A stretch of 64,000 bases of DNA, from contig NZ_DASQNA010000004.1 in NCBI RefSeq assembly GCF_035645195.1, positions 1 to 64,000 of the forward strand. Reading direction: 5' to 3'. This document shows, piece by piece, positions 26,412 through 35,754 of this stretch. The notes beneath the pieces were generated by a model that saw only the letters and a program-made list of their open reading frames with translations, had not been told where the DNA came from and did no database searches. Each line of letters opens with the position of its first letter. The first letter of the stretch is position 1. The stretch is from Paenibacillus sp. (GTDB taxonomy: Bacteria; Bacillota; Bacilli; Paenibacillales; YIM-B00363). Both the position numbers and the translations under genes were made by a program.

Positions 26412-27889
26412 AACTGTTGATCGCCGACGACTCTGTTTCGATTCATACTTTCATAACGAAATCTTTCGATTGGGGAAAGCTCGGTATCGAAGCGATCGAA
26501 CACGCTTACGACGGGGAGGAGACGATCCGCCGCGTCCGGGAGGGACATCCGGATTTGCTGATTTTGGACATCGAGATGCCTTACCGCACAGGGATTGAGG
26601 TGTTGGAGACGACGCATGGCCAGACCGTCGCGCCGCACACCGTAATTTTAAGCGCATACGACAAATTTCAGTACGCACGGGAAGCGATGAAATACGGGGC
26701 TAAGCAGTATTTATTAAAACCGATCGATCCGAATCAGTTGGTGGAAGCGTTACAAAGCATGGTCGACCTCGTTAAACAAAAGGCGCGTACGAATCTGAAA
26801 CAAAAAATTCCCGCCCTTCTCCCGGAAAGAACGTTCCTTGTCGAACAGGTGGAGGACGAAATCAAGAAATCACTGCGCATTCTGCGGTTCCGTCATCACG
26901 CAACGGCGCTGATCGGCGGAGTGACAGGGCTTGCGAAGCGACTCCAAGATTGCCCGGCTTACAGAGAACTGCGGGACCGCCTCCTCGTCTTTCCCGTCGA
27001 CGATTCGCAGTGTTTCATCGTATTCGACGCGGAGATGCGATCGAAGGAAGTCCTGCTTCGACTGGGGACGCGCCTTCGCGAGGAACTCGCTCCGGAGGCG
27101 GGGGAGCAAGAACGGCTTACGATCGGATGGAGCGCATTCGATGCGCCGGGCGTCGGGGAATCCCTGCAGCAGTCGAACGACGCTTACTTGCGGGGGTATT
27201 ACGAAGGAAGCGGTGTTTTCTTCCACGATCCGTTATATTTCGCGAGAGAGGATGACCCGGACTTTGCGCTAAGGTGGAAACGGCGGCTGTTCGATGCGCT
27301 CGAGCAGCGATATTCGGAGGCGGTCGTGAAAAATATGATCGACGAAATGTTCGCGTCCCTCCTCTCGCATAAGGCGAAACCGAGCCGCGTTCGCGCCTGG
27401 TGCGAGGAATGGCTGTACGAGATGGCTAGCGTCGCCTGCGCCGGCAGGGGGCATGGCCCTCGAACCGCATGGAACGACCCGGGAACGAGCCTGAAGGAAA
27501 CGAAGCGCCGATTCAAGGAAAGCTTGCTCTCCCTCTTTCCAGGTCGAACGCCGAGCTCCTCGGAGATGATCCAGCTAATTAAAAAGTACATCGATAACAA
27601 CCCGGGCGATGTGCTCAATCTAGAGGCGCTTTCAGAAAAATTTCACATGAACAAATTCGTAATCAGTCGAATGTTCAAGTCGGAGATCGGCGAAAACTTC
27701 TGGGGCTACGTCACGAAGGTCCGCATCGAGCGGGCGCAGGCATTGCTAGAAAATACCGACATGAAAATGGTCCAAATCGCCACGAGCCTCGGCTTCCAAG
27801 AGGAAAGCCATTTTAGTAACGTGTTTAAAAAATATACGGGCTGCAGCCCGAAGGAGTATCGAATCGCGAGAAAGAACGACAGCCAATAA
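26408..27889 (+). CDS. YesN-type response regulator with AraC output domain
   Basis: This 493-residue regulator has an N-terminal receiver with phosphorylatable Asp54 (LILDIEMPYRTG) and the Lys of the receiver (LLKPIDPNQL). A middle region of about 250 residues has no sure identity. The C-terminal AraC double HTH has LEALSEKFHMNKFVISRMFK and IATSLGFQEESHFSNVFKKY. It overlaps the kinase gene (ATGA) and is followed 28 bases later by the GH51 gene, which is a likely target or operon member. Confidence 0.9.
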   Translation: MKLLIADDSVSIHTFITKSFDWGKLGIEAIEHAYDGEETIRRVREGHPDLLILDIEMPYRTGIEVLETTHGQTVAPHTVILSAYDKFQYAREAMKYGAKQYLLKPIDPNQLVEALQSMVDLVKQKARTNLKQKIPALLPERTFLVEQVEDEIKKSLRILRFRHHATALIGGVTGLAKRLQDCPAYRELRDRLLVFPVDDSQCFIVFDAEMRSKEVLLRLGTRLREELAPEAGEQERLTIGWSAFDAPGVGESLQQSNDAYLRGYYEGSGVFFHDPLYFAREDDPDFALRWKRRLFDALEQRYSEAVVKNMIDEMFASLLSHKAKPSRVRAWCEEWLYEMASVACAGRGHGPRTAWNDPGTSLKETKRRFKESLLSLFPGRTPSSSEMIQLIKKYIDNNPGDVLNLEALSEKFHMNKFVISRMFKSEIGENFWGYVTKVRIERAQALLENTDMKMVQIATSLGFQEESHFSNVFKKYTGCSPKEYRIARKNDSQ

Positions 27890-27917
27890 AATGGAACTGA
27901 TGAAAGGGACGATTTCC

Positions 27918-29429
27918 ATGGAAAAGTTCGCGATCAACTCGAAACGCGTGTTGTCCGTTCGGGACTTTAACATTTACGGACATTTCTTGGAGCATTTCCA
28001 CAACCAAATTTACGGCGGGGTGTTCGATCCGTCCTCATCGTTCGCTGACGAATATGGGATACGTAAAGACGTCGTCGACGCGCTTCGGCGTATCCGGCCC
28101 CCGGTATTGCGTTGGCCGGGCGGCTGCTTCGTTTCCGCTTACCACTGGCAGGACGGGGTCGGACCGGATAGGCAGCCGAGCTTTGACAAGGCTTGGCGCG
28201 TGGAGGATTCAAATGCGTTCGGCACGGATGAGTTCATCCGATTGTGCCGGAGCTTGGACACGGAGCCCTATATTTGCACGAACGCCGGCACCGGCACGCC
28301 CGAGGAGATGAGCGACTGGGTCGAGTACTGCAATCTGCCTTCCGAAGGAAAATACGCGAAGCGCCGCATTGCGAACGGTCATCCCGAACCGCACAGGGTC
28401 AAATATTGGAGCATCGGCAATGAAAATTATCTTCCCGGCGAGATGGGGGCGAAGACGGCGGCGGAGTGGGGCTACTTCGTCCGTGAATCCGCGAAAATGA
28501 TGAAGCGGGTCGACCCTTCAATCCAGGTGCTCGCCGCCAGCGTCAAGGATATCGACTGGAACGCGACACTGCTCCGCCAAGCCGGTCCGTTCCTAGATTG
28601 GATCTCCATCCACGGCTATTGGGATTGGCTCTGGCAAAACAATAACCTCTCTCCTTACGAGAAGTGCATGACTTATACGTTGGAAATCGAACGGGATATC
28701 TTAGTTGTGAAACATATCCTCGGGGCGTTCGGCTATTTGGGAAAAATCCGAATCGCCTTCGATGAATGGAATTTGCGTGGTTGGCACCATCCCCACGTCA
28801 ATTCGGCCACCGAGGATTACGTAACGCCGAGAAATTTGAATGACGTCAACTCCAGTTATACGATGGCGGACGCCGTTTTCAGCGCATGCTTCTTGAACCA
28901 ATGCCTCCGCCACAGCGACGTCGTCGGCATGGCCAACTTCGCTCCTACGGTCAATACGCGTGGCGCGGTATTTGCGCATAAGGACGGTATCGTTCTGCGT
29001 TCGACATACTTCGTATTCGACCTGTATGTGAACCTGATGGGGGATGAAGTCATCGACTGCTGGAACGAGCGATCCGACTCCTCCTTCGAGGCGCAAAATC
29101 GGGATGGCGTGACTGTGCACGTTCCTTCGCTGGATGTCGTTGCCACGCGTAAATCCGACACCGGGGAACTCGCGGTATCGATCGTGAACCGCAATCCGGA
29201 GGCGGCCGTGCCGATCGAGTTGTCCTTTGCGGGGCTCGGGACGTCCGGAGCGTTGACCGCCGCCTTGCATACGTTGAACGGGCCTACTAAGGACGCTTAC
29301 AACGACATCGATCGTCCCGATGATGTCAAAGTTACGAAGGAGACATTGGTCGTTGCGGATCGGAACAGCATCGAACTTTTGATCCAACCGCATTCTGTAA
29401 ATGTATTGTTGATTGCGGGGCAGTCTTGA
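27918..29429 (+). CDS. abfA: Alpha-L-arabinofuranosidase, GH51
   Basis: This 503-residue enzyme has no signal peptide, so it acts in the cytoplasm. GH51 retaining enzymes remove arabinofuranose side chains from imported arabinan or arabinoxylan oligosaccharides. The acid/base Glu169 is in WSIGNENYLPGE and the nucleophile Glu283 in IAFDEWNLRGW. The family start (NIYGHFLEHFHNQIYGGVFD) is intact. ATG 27918 is preferred because GAAAGGGA lies 8 bases upstream; ATG 27891 is an alternative. It ends the cluster and is followed by a good terminator. It makes arabinose-containing oligosaccharides the best guess for the two importers at 14454-20667. Confidence 0.93.
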   Translation: MEKFAINSKRVLSVRDFNIYGHFLEHFHNQIYGGVFDPSSSFADEYGIRKDVVDALRRIRPPVLRWPGGCFVSAYHWQDGVGPDRQPSFDKAWRVEDSNAFGTDEFIRLCRSLDTEPYICTNAGTGTPEEMSDWVEYCNLPSEGKYAKRRIANGHPEPHRVKYWSIGNENYLPGEMGAKTAAEWGYFVRESAKMMKRVDPSIQVLAASVKDIDWNATLLRQAGPFLDWISIHGYWDWLWQNNNLSPYEKCMTYTLEIERDILVVKHILGAFGYLGKIRIAFDEWNLRGWHHPHVNSATEDYVTPRNLNDVNSSYTMADAVFSACFLNQCLRHSDVVGMANFAPTVNTRGAVFAHKDGIVLRSTYFVFDLYVNLMGDEVIDCWNERSDSSFEAQNRDGVTVHVPSLDVVATRKSDTGELAVSIVNRNPEAAVPIELSFAGLGTSGALTAALHTLNGPTKDAYNDIDRPDDVKVTKETLVVADRNSIELLIQPHSVNVLLIAGQS

Positions 29430-29469
29430 ACTGATATGCTCCCCTATCGATAGACAGGTGAAATAATCG

Positions 29470-29504
29470 CGAAGGCAGCCTATATCGGGCGCCTTCGTTT
29501 TTTT
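29470..29504 (+). terminator. Rho-independent terminator after abfA
   Basis: CGAAGGC (29470-29476) pairs with GCCTTCG (29491-29497), followed directly by seven T residues. It ends the arabinofuranosidase transcript. Confidence 0.85.
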
Positions 29505-29524
29505 CTTGATGTATTGGGAGGGTC

Positions 29525-29735
29525 ACAATATATTGAGAATCATATCTCCAAAGAAATATCAATGGATGAACTATCGCAAGAGGTATATTTGCATCCGGAT
29601 TATCTTGCAAGAACAAGCCTCCGGAGGAAATCGCTTTGGGATGTAGGGTATCGAAAATGACGGAAACATACAGCTATCGCGTTCACCCGGATGTTCGAGA
29701 AGGGCGGAAAATTGATCGCAAGTTCCTGCAATAAA
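29525..29735 (+). pseudogene. Remnant of an AraC-type DNA-binding domain
   Basis: The plus strand reads IENHISKEISMDELSQEVYL followed by HPDYLAR, a typical first helix-turn-helix of YesN/AraC proteins. The expected FKKETG continuation is broken. A stop follows, and VHPD and later pieces appear in other frames. There is no start codon or RBS. It is a short gene-end relic between abfA and the UxaA-like gene; the rest of 29430-29805 is otherwise non-coding. Confidence 0.6.
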
Positions 29736-29805
29736 TAAAGGGGATCTTGGTATTTCTTATGATACAATAGGTGTAGCCATTTCATTAAAGGAGATGCGTA
29801 CATAG

Positions 29806-32511
29806 ATGCCTGCGTCTTTTGACTTTGACGAGGTAGGCCGACTCCCCTTGCCGGGGGACAACGTCGCCGTCGCCGTCCGCCGGATGGACGCCGGAACGGT
29901 CATTCATTATCAGGATCAAGTTCTTACTTTAGATTATACCGTCATGGAGGGGCATCGATTTGCGGTGAAGGCGATCGCTCCGGGCGAACCTTTGCTTTCA
30001 TGGGAGCTGCCCTTCGGTACGGCGATCCGGCCGATTCAGCCCGGCAATTATGTAATCAATCACATGGTTTTGGAAGCGCTTAAAGTTCGACAACTAGATT
30101 TTTCTCTGCCGGCGGCGCCCAACTTTGACGATGAGGTTCCGCCTTTCGTTTTGGACGAGGCAAACTTTCAACCGGCCCCGGCGACGCCAGTATATCCGGA
30201 AACCCGCACCTTCCAAGGCTACCGGCGAAGTCCGTCACGCGGAGTCGGCACACGCAACATGATCGTCTTGCTTGGCACATCCTCCGTTACGGGCAGCTTT
30301 GTTAAGCAGCTGGCCGCCCGGCTGCAGGGAGAGTTGGCGCATTTTCCGAAAATAGACGGGATCGTCCCCGTAGCTCATACCGAGGGCGGGACCGAGCAGC
30401 CGAACAATCTGGAGCTGTTGCTGCGCACGTTAGCCGGATTCATTGTGAATCCGAATGTAGGTGCAGTTCTGATTGCAGATCATGGCGCCGAGCCTGTGAC
30501 CAACCAAATGCTAGAAGCTTATATGCGCGAGCACCATTATCCGGTCGACGAGGTGCTGCACCGTTTCCTATCGATCCAAGACGGGTTTATGACGAATCTG
30601 GCCAGAGGTGAAGAAATCGTTAGAGAGTGGCTGCCGATCGTCAACAGCTTTGAACGGACGCCGGAATCCCTGGCCCATCTTAAGATCGGTCTGCAATGCG
30701 GAGGCTCGGACGCTTTCTCCGGCATTTCCGCGAATCCGCTGCTCGGCTGGGTCGTGCAGGAGCTTGTTCGGTACGGCGGGGCCGCGAATTTGGCGGAAAC
30801 CGACGAATTGATCGGCGCCGAGCCCTATATCCTTAAGAAGGTCCGTGACATGGAGACCGCCCGGAAATTTCTGAATCTCGTCGAACAATTCAAAACGCGC
30901 GCGGCTTGGCACGGCGCCAACGCGGAAGGGAACCCGTCCGGCGGCAATAAATACCGCGGTCTTTATAACATTTATTTAAAATCTATCGGCGCCGCCATGA
31001 AGAAGGATCCGGCCACACGCCTTGATTATGCGATTCAATACGGGGAGCTCATGAAGGAGCCTGGTTTTTATTTCATGGACAGCCCGGGGAACGACCTGGA
31101 AAGCATTGCCGGCCAGGTGGCTGCTGGGTGTAACTTGATTTACTTCGCAACGGGCAACGGCTCGATCACCAACTTTCCGTACGTGCCGACCATTAAAGTC
31201 GTGACGACGACGCAAAGATATCAACTGTTGGAAAAGGATATGGACATTAATGCCGGCCAATATCTAGACGGGATCTCTATGGATGAGCTGGGCAAGCAAG
31301 CCTTCGAATTGACGTTGCAAATCGCCTCCGGCCAGCGCAGCGTCGGCGAGAAGGCGGGCCATGCTCAGGTGCAGATTTGGCGCAACTGGCGGCAAAACGA
31401 TGGAAGCCGGCTGGATTTGCTGCTTAACGCTCCCCAACCAACGGGGGAGCCGATTCCAATTCGTAAGGATACAGCAGAGGCTACTGTCAACGCTCGCTTC
31501 GCATGTATCCGGGATCAAAACCGATTGGCAACCGATCAAATCGGCCTCATTCTTCCCACCAGTCTTTGCTCCGGTCAGGTGGCGAATATGATTGCGCGGC
31601 GGCTGAACCATCAAGGTCTTGGACAGCCCGATCTTTCGCGTTTTGTGGCGTTGGCTCATACGGAAGGATGCGGAATTTCGGATGGCCGACAAGAGCAGCG
31701 GATTTTTTCCAGGACCATGATCGGTTATATCACCCACCCGTCGGTGAAGTATTGTCTCCTGCTGGAGCATGGCTGCGAGAAGACGCATAACGACTACATG
31801 CGGCATGAGATGGAGGAGCTCGGGATCGACCACAACCGTCTCGGCTTTGCCAGCATTCAACTGGACGGCGGAATCGAGAAGGTCGTGCAGAAAGTGGAGA
31901 GATGGTTTGCCGATCGATTGTCTGAAACTCCTGCGGCCACGAAGGAAATTGCAGGACTGGAGGCATTACGCATAGGGATCCTAAGTGACGGATCCATTGA
32001 CGATGCTGCCGGCGAACAGCTGGCGAAATTGACGAGAGCGATCGTCGGCGCCGGCGGTACGGTCGTCATTCCCGAAAACAGCGGGTTGCTTGCAACGAAG
32101 GCTTATACGGAGAATGTACTGACCTCGTCTCATGTTTCGCCGTCGCTGTGCTACGGTGAGTCTGCCCGCCGCAGCGGTTTTCACGTCATGGAGACCCCGA
32201 CGGAGCACTGGGTGGAGACGGTCACGGGGATCGCGGCCACAGGCGTACAGTTAATCATTGCTTTGGTCAATCAACGGACGATGCAGACGCACCCATTCGT
32301 TCCCATGCTGCAAGCAGCTTCCGATCCTGCAGTTCAAGCAAGGTACGCCAATGAATTGGATGTTGCCCTGACAGGGAACCCGAACGATTGGACCGAACAG
32401 ATCTTAGAGTGCTGCAAGAAAGTGATCGAGCGCAGCTATTCTCCGCGACTTTATTTGCAGGGGAACGTCGATTTCCAATTAACGCGTGGGTATCTCGGCG
32501 TTTCGCTTTAA
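29806..32511 (+). CDS. Enlarged UxaA-family (altronate/galactarate dehydratase-like) protein with internal repeat
   Basis: The protein is 901 residues; ordinary UxaA proteins have 380-500. Residues 1-100 form a SAF-like domain (DAGTVIHYQDQVLTLDY). Residues about 140-545 form a UxaA body, with GYRRSPSRGVGTRNMIVLL, GLQCGGSDAFSGISANPLLG and GCNLIYFATGNGSITN. Residues about 560-890 repeat the first half of that body: TDQIGLILPTSLCSGQVANM, VALAHTEGCGISDGRQEQ, ITHPSVKYCLLLEHGCEK and an AGGTVVIPE segment. UxaA enzymes dehydrate sugar acids to 2-keto-3-deoxy acids using a metal. ATG 29806 has AAAGGAGA 12 bases upstream. The next gene, an SDR dehydrogenase, begins 52 bases later and may supply its substrate. 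Confidence 0.82.
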   Translation: MPASFDFDEVGRLPLPGDNVAVAVRRMDAGTVIHYQDQVLTLDYTVMEGHRFAVKAIAPGEPLLSWELPFGTAIRPIQPGNYVINHMVLEALKVRQLDFSLPAAPNFDDEVPPFVLDEANFQPAPATPVYPETRTFQGYRRSPSRGVGTRNMIVLLGTSSVTGSFVKQLAARLQGELAHFPKIDGIVPVAHTEGGTEQPNNLELLLRTLAGFIVNPNVGAVLIADHGAEPVTNQMLEAYMREHHYPVDEVLHRFLSIQDGFMTNLARGEEIVREWLPIVNSFERTPESLAHLKIGLQCGGSDAFSGISANPLLGWVVQELVRYGGAANLAETDELIGAEPYILKKVRDMETARKFLNLVEQFKTRAAWHGANAEGNPSGGNKYRGLYNIYLKSIGAAMKKDPATRLDYAIQYGELMKEPGFYFMDSPGNDLESIAGQVAAGCNLIYFATGNGSITNFPYVPTIKVVTTTQRYQLLEKDMDINAGQYLDGISMDELGKQAFELTLQIASGQRSVGEKAGHAQVQIWRNWRQNDGSRLDLLLNAPQPTGEPIPIRKDTAEATVNARFACIRDQNRLATDQIGLILPTSLCSGQVANMIARRLNHQGLGQPDLSRFVALAHTEGCGISDGRQEQRIFSRTMIGYITHPSVKYCLLLEHGCEKTHNDYMRHEMEELGIDHNRLGFASIQLDGGIEKVVQKVERWFADRLSETPAATKEIAGLEALRIGILSDGSIDDAAGEQLAKLTRAIVGAGGTVVIPENSGLLATKAYTENVLTSSHVSPSLCYGESARRSGFHVMETPTEHWVETVTGIAATGVQLIIALVNQRTMQTHPFVPMLQAASDPAVQARYANELDVALTGNPNDWTEQILECCKKVIERSYSPRLYLQGNVDFQLTRGYLGVSL

Positions 32512-32563
32512 GACCAGGCGGAATGTATTCGCTGCCCGCCAAATACGGGAAAGGGGTTTGTCC

Positions 32564-33322
32564 ATGTTTACTTTCGAAGGGAAAGTCGTCTGGGTAACGG
32601 GAAGCAGTACGGGGATCGGCAGAGCGGCCGCCCTCGCTTTCGCGAAGCACGGAGCGGATGTCATCGTACACGGAAACAGCAGCGTCGAGCAGGCGAAAGC
32701 GACTGCAGCGGAAATCCAAGCCATGGGCCGTCAGGCGATGGTGGTCACCGGTCATGTCGGAAAAAGGGACCAAGTCGCCCGGATGGTACAGGAGATCGGG
32801 GAACGTTTCGACCGTTTGGACGTGCTCATGAATAACGCCGGGGCCTTGATTCAAAGAGTGCGATTCGAGCAGTTGGAAGAAGAGCTCTGGGACGAGGTCA
32901 TGGACGTCAACTTCAAGTCGGTGTTTTTGGTGACGAAAGCCGCGCTGCCGCTAATTAAGAAGTCGGAAAAGGGGCGGATCATCAACGTCACCTCGATCGC
33001 GGCACGAAACGGCGGCGGCTTCGGCTCCATCGCTTATGCCGCGTCGAAGGGCGGCGTCAGCACGATGACCCGGGGCTTGGCCAAAGATTTGGTCGTATTC
33101 GGCATTACAGTGAATGCCATTTCGCCTGGCGTCATCGCTACGCCGTTCCATGATCGTTTCACCCCTGAAGAGATTCGGGCTAAATCGCTGGCGACGATCC
33201 CGATGGGCCGAGAAGGCACGCCGGAAGAGGCAGTTGGCGCGGCGCTGTTTCTCGCGTCCCCTCTCGCCGACTACATCACAGGTGAAATTATCGAAGTAAA
33301 CGGCGGACAGCTTATGGACTGA
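32564..33322 (+). CDS. Short-chain dehydrogenase/reductase (SDR)
   Basis: This 252-residue classical SDR has cofactor motif TGSSTGIG (about residues 13-20), NNAG, the catalytic Ser in INVTSIAARNG, and the YxxxK pair in IAYAASKGG. It ends with a D-x-x-TGEIIEVNGGQ segment. It probably oxidises a sugar or sugar acid with NAD(P). ATG 32564 follows AAAGGGG. It forms a two-gene unit with the UxaA-like gene upstream and is followed by a terminator. Confidence 0.9.
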   Translation: MFTFEGKVVWVTGSSTGIGRAAALAFAKHGADVIVHGNSSVEQAKATAAEIQAMGRQAMVVTGHVGKRDQVARMVQEIGERFDRLDVLMNNAGALIQRVRFEQLEEELWDEVMDVNFKSVFLVTKAALPLIKKSEKGRIINVTSIAARNGGGFGSIAYAASKGGVSTMTRGLAKDLVVFGITVNAISPGVIATPFHDRFTPEEIRAKSLATIPMGREGTPEEAVGAALFLASPLADYITGEIIEVNGGQLMD

Positions 33323-33385
33323 CAACAGAGAAGCGGACAGCTACGACATGTCAAGCCGGCCTTTACAGCGACATTAATTGCAGAC

Positions 33386-33431
33386 GAACTCCTTTGTTCC
33401 AATGGAACTCAGGAGTTCATTTTGTTTTACG
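33386..33431 (+). terminator. Rho-independent terminator after the SDR gene
   Basis: GAACTCCT (33386-33393) pairs with AGGAGTTC (33411-33418), with an inner stem GTTCC/GGAAC, followed by ATTTTGTTTT. It lies between the converging SDR and ROK genes. Confidence 0.8.
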
Positions 33432-33525
33432 GTAAGACGACGCTCGCACGTGTTTAACCACTTTCTCATTGAAAATGTAGGAACGATGCGACGATAACCT
33501 GCGTCCCCCCTCGCTTATCCGTAAG

Positions 33526-34734
33526 TTAAATCCCTAAGACTTCCAGCGGCACGTCGAACACGTGCTTGAGCACGAGCCTGGCAGCCAATAACGTCTCGTC
33601 GGGCATCTGATCCAGATGGATCAACTCGACGCCGCGGCTAGTCAGCGGGGTGTTGTTCTTCACCTTCCTCGTAAGGATGGAGAGGATGTCCTCTTGAATC
33701 GCGGTAAGTACGCGCCCGGTCAGCAGCACGCGGTCCGGGTTAAAGAACGTTACCAAATTGCTGAGCGCCATGGCGAGAGCATCGACCATTGCAGCGTACA
33801 TACGCACAATCTCCCCGTCCCCATTGCGGTAAGCGAGAGCAAAGCTGTCCAATGTGTGACCCGTCGTTACCCGGAGTCCGCTGATCGAAAGCAGCGTCGT
33901 TAGGCAGCCTGATCCGCCGCATAAACAAGGGTGGGCGTCCCGTCCGGTGAACGCTTTCACATGACCGAATTCGCCGGCTACGAACGACGAACCGGTGATG
34001 AGCCGCTTCCCTGATACGATCGCGCCGCCGATGCCGTAATCGAATTTCAACGTAATGTTTTCTGCGGAATCGAAGAGAGAACCGTACATATTCTCGTTAA
34101 GCGCGAGCAAATTCGCATCGTTTTCTAGATAAACTGGCATACCGAACATCTTCTCTAGCGTCGCCTTGACGGGGATTCTTTCGAACCCGATCCCGGGCGT
34201 ACGGAGCAACACGCCTTCTCGGGAATCCGCCAGTCCCTGCACGCTGATCCCGATTCCTCTCGTCCGGGATATGTCAGGCGCTTGCTGCAGCAGTTCTTCG
34301 ACAACCTCGCTAAGCAGTTGAAGCAGGTGATCCGGGCCGCGGTATTTCTCAGTGCGACGTTCCGTGCTACAAAGAATTTCGGGGCGGAAATCGCACAACG
34401 AGCCACGAATGTATTTGCCCGCGAGTTCGATGCCGATGACGTAGAAGTCCTTGGCGTTCACGGAAAGTTGAACGCGTTTCCTGCCGCTTCCCGCTTCCTG
34501 GGGCAGATGCTCCCCCTCGGAGACGACGCCTTCCTCTAGCAGTCTGTTGACGATATTGGTGACGGTCTGTTGACTCAAGCCCGTCTTCTGCGCCAACTCG
34601 ACGCGTGAGATGGCACCGCACGTATAAATCAATTGAAGAACCTTCTGTTGATTGATCGTTTTAAGAAGCTTGTGGCTCGTGTCTTTTTGAGCTGGCAAGG
34701 CGGTGACCCCGCTGTTCCGTTGGAGTATAGTCAA
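33526..34734 (-). CDS. ROK-family transcriptional repressor (NagC/XylR type)
   Basis: This 402-residue protein has an N-terminal winged helix (AISRVELAQKTGLSQQTVTN, residues 41-60) and a C-terminal ROK sugar-kinase-like domain. The ROK domain has the zinc motif CLCGGSGC (Cys270, Cys272, Cys277 with His258) and the END triad (YLENDANL). ROK repressors leave DNA when a sugar binds. The start used is TTG 34734; an in-frame TTG 36 bases further in is possible. A palindrome AATAAA-N9-TTTATT lies at 34746-34766, just upstream. A similar AT-rich palindrome precedes the importer lipoprotein at 35755. It therefore probably represses itself and the 35755-40214 operon. Confidence 0.88.
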   Translation of the reverse strand: MTILQRNSGVTALPAQKDTSHKLLKTINQQKVLQLIYTCGAISRVELAQKTGLSQQTVTNIVNRLLEEGVVSEGEHLPQEAGSGRKRVQLSVNAKDFYVIGIELAGKYIRGSLCDFRPEILCSTERRTEKYRGPDHLLQLLSEVVEELLQQAPDISRTRGIGISVQGLADSREGVLLRTPGIGFERIPVKATLEKMFGMPVYLENDANLLALNENMYGSLFDSAENITLKFDYGIGGAIVSGKRLITGSSFVAGEFGHVKAFTGRDAHPCLCGGSGCLTTLLSISGLRVTTGHTLDSFALAYRNGDGEIVRMYAAMVDALAMALSNLVTFFNPDRVLLTGRVLTAIQEDILSILTRKVKNNTPLTSRGVELIHLDQMPDETLLAARLVLKHVFDVPLEVLGI

Positions 34735-35061
34735 CTTTTCCGAATAATAAACAAGTTTGATTTATTAATTATAAGGAATATCCAAGGAATTGGGAAGAAG
34801 TTGGCTTGCTTCAGGAATGAATATATTGTAAACGAGACTAATAGCTCACCTGAGAGAAGCATTGTCCGAGAACCGGCCTCTCATGACAGCTTTACAATCA
34901 AATAACATATCGGCGTGAAGGAGATTCCATAACGAGATCGAATATTTCCTATTAATATATCGAATTGATTAAAAAATATACCTAGTTTTCTTCAGAGGCT
35001 GGCAGTAACCGTTGATCTCTTATGCAATATATCAAAATACATCAAAGGAATGTGAGCGGAA
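34735..35061. other. AT-rich control region between the ROK gene and the DUF218 gene
   Basis: This 327-base intergenic stretch holds no coding sequence. It carries the palindrome described separately (34746-34766) near the repressor start, followed by AT-rich DNA up to the DUF218 gene. Promoters for both directions are expected, but I cannot fix their boxes. Confidence 0.5.
34746..34766. promoter_or_regulatory. Candidate ROK operator upstream of the repressor gene
   Basis: AATAAA and TTTATT arms are separated by 9 bases. The right part, GATTTATTAATT, nearly repeats GAATTTATTAATT at 35727-35739 before the importer genes. XylR/NagC-type operators are AT-rich palindromes of this size. Confidence 0.5.
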
Positions 35062-35640
35062 ATGTGGTTCTTCAATTGGTTGTTGAACTTGATCATTGGA
35101 TTGTTACTCGTTGCCGCGGCGTATTTTGGTTGGATGCATTCGATAAGAAGGGAGAGGGGCTCCTGCGATGCGCTCATCGTGTTGGGCCAACGTACGGAAA
35201 ACGGGGAAATCGGAGCTCTGCTCCAGGAGCGCTTGGACACCGCAGTGCGACTGTTCGGGCAGCACCGCTACCGATGCATCATCGTATCCGGCGGCGCCGT
35301 AGGCTGCGAGAGGAGCGAGGCGGAGATCATGCGGGAGTATCTGATCCAGCAAGGCGTACCGCCGAACAAAATCGTGTCGGAAGCGCAATCTCGCAATACT
35401 GTGCAAAACATCGCGTATTGCCGCACCCTCCTTCGACAAGCGAACCTGGCTTCATGCGTGATCGTATCCAACTCATTCCACCTTCGGAGGATGAAATACA
35501 TTGCGGACAAGCTGAACGTGAGCGCCGGGGTTTATGCCGATCGCAGTTTGCAAAGCATCCTATTCAAGCAGTGGAGGCTGACCTTCGAAGAAATTCGGGC
35601 GTTCCGTCTCTCTCTTCCCTGGATCGAGAAGCTGCGATGA
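35062..35640 (+). CDS. DUF218/YdcF-family membrane-anchored protein
   Basis: This 192-residue protein has one N-terminal membrane helix (residues 3-25, WFFNWLLNLIIGLLLVAAAY) and a DUF218 domain. The domain shows CDALIVLGQRT, CIIVSGG, SRNTVQNI (the usual S-x-NT-x-EN) and VIVSNSFHLRRM. Family members (YdcF, SanA, ElyC) are linked to the cell envelope and, for YdcF, to binding of S-adenosylmethionine. ATG 35062 has a weak RBS. It is transcribed in the same direction as the importer that follows 114 bases later, but its relation to it is unclear. Confidence 0.82.
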   Translation: MWFFNWLLNLIIGLLLVAAAYFGWMHSIRRERGSCDALIVLGQRTENGEIGALLQERLDTAVRLFGQHRYRCIIVSGGAVGCERSEAEIMREYLIQQGVPPNKIVSEAQSRNTVQNIAYCRTLLRQANLASCVIVSNSFHLRRMKYIADKLNVSAGVYADRSLQSILFKQWRLTFEEIRAFRLSLPWIEKLR

Positions 35641-35712
35641 AGGACGCGTCCTTTACAAAACCTTCATCCAACCATGACAAGCCCATAACAAAAGTGGGGT
35701 ACACTTACGTTG

Positions 35713-35737
35713 TTATAAAATCAATTGAATTTATTAA
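35713..35737. promoter_or_regulatory. Candidate ROK operator before the importer lipoprotein
   Basis: An imperfect AT-rich palindrome is centred on the perfect core TCAATTGA (35721-35728), with arms TTATAAAA and ATTTATTAA. It ends just before the GGAGG of the 35755 gene. It shares the TTTATTAATT half with the palindrome at 34746-34766. Confidence 0.5.
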
Positions 35738-35754
35738 TTGGAGGTCGAATCGTT

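Noticed and set aside
27891-27917. Upstream ATG as the start of the GH51 gene
   Set aside because: It lies three bases after the previous stop without a Shine-Dalgarno, whereas ATG 27918 has GAAAGGGA at good spacing and matches the usual GH51 N-terminus.
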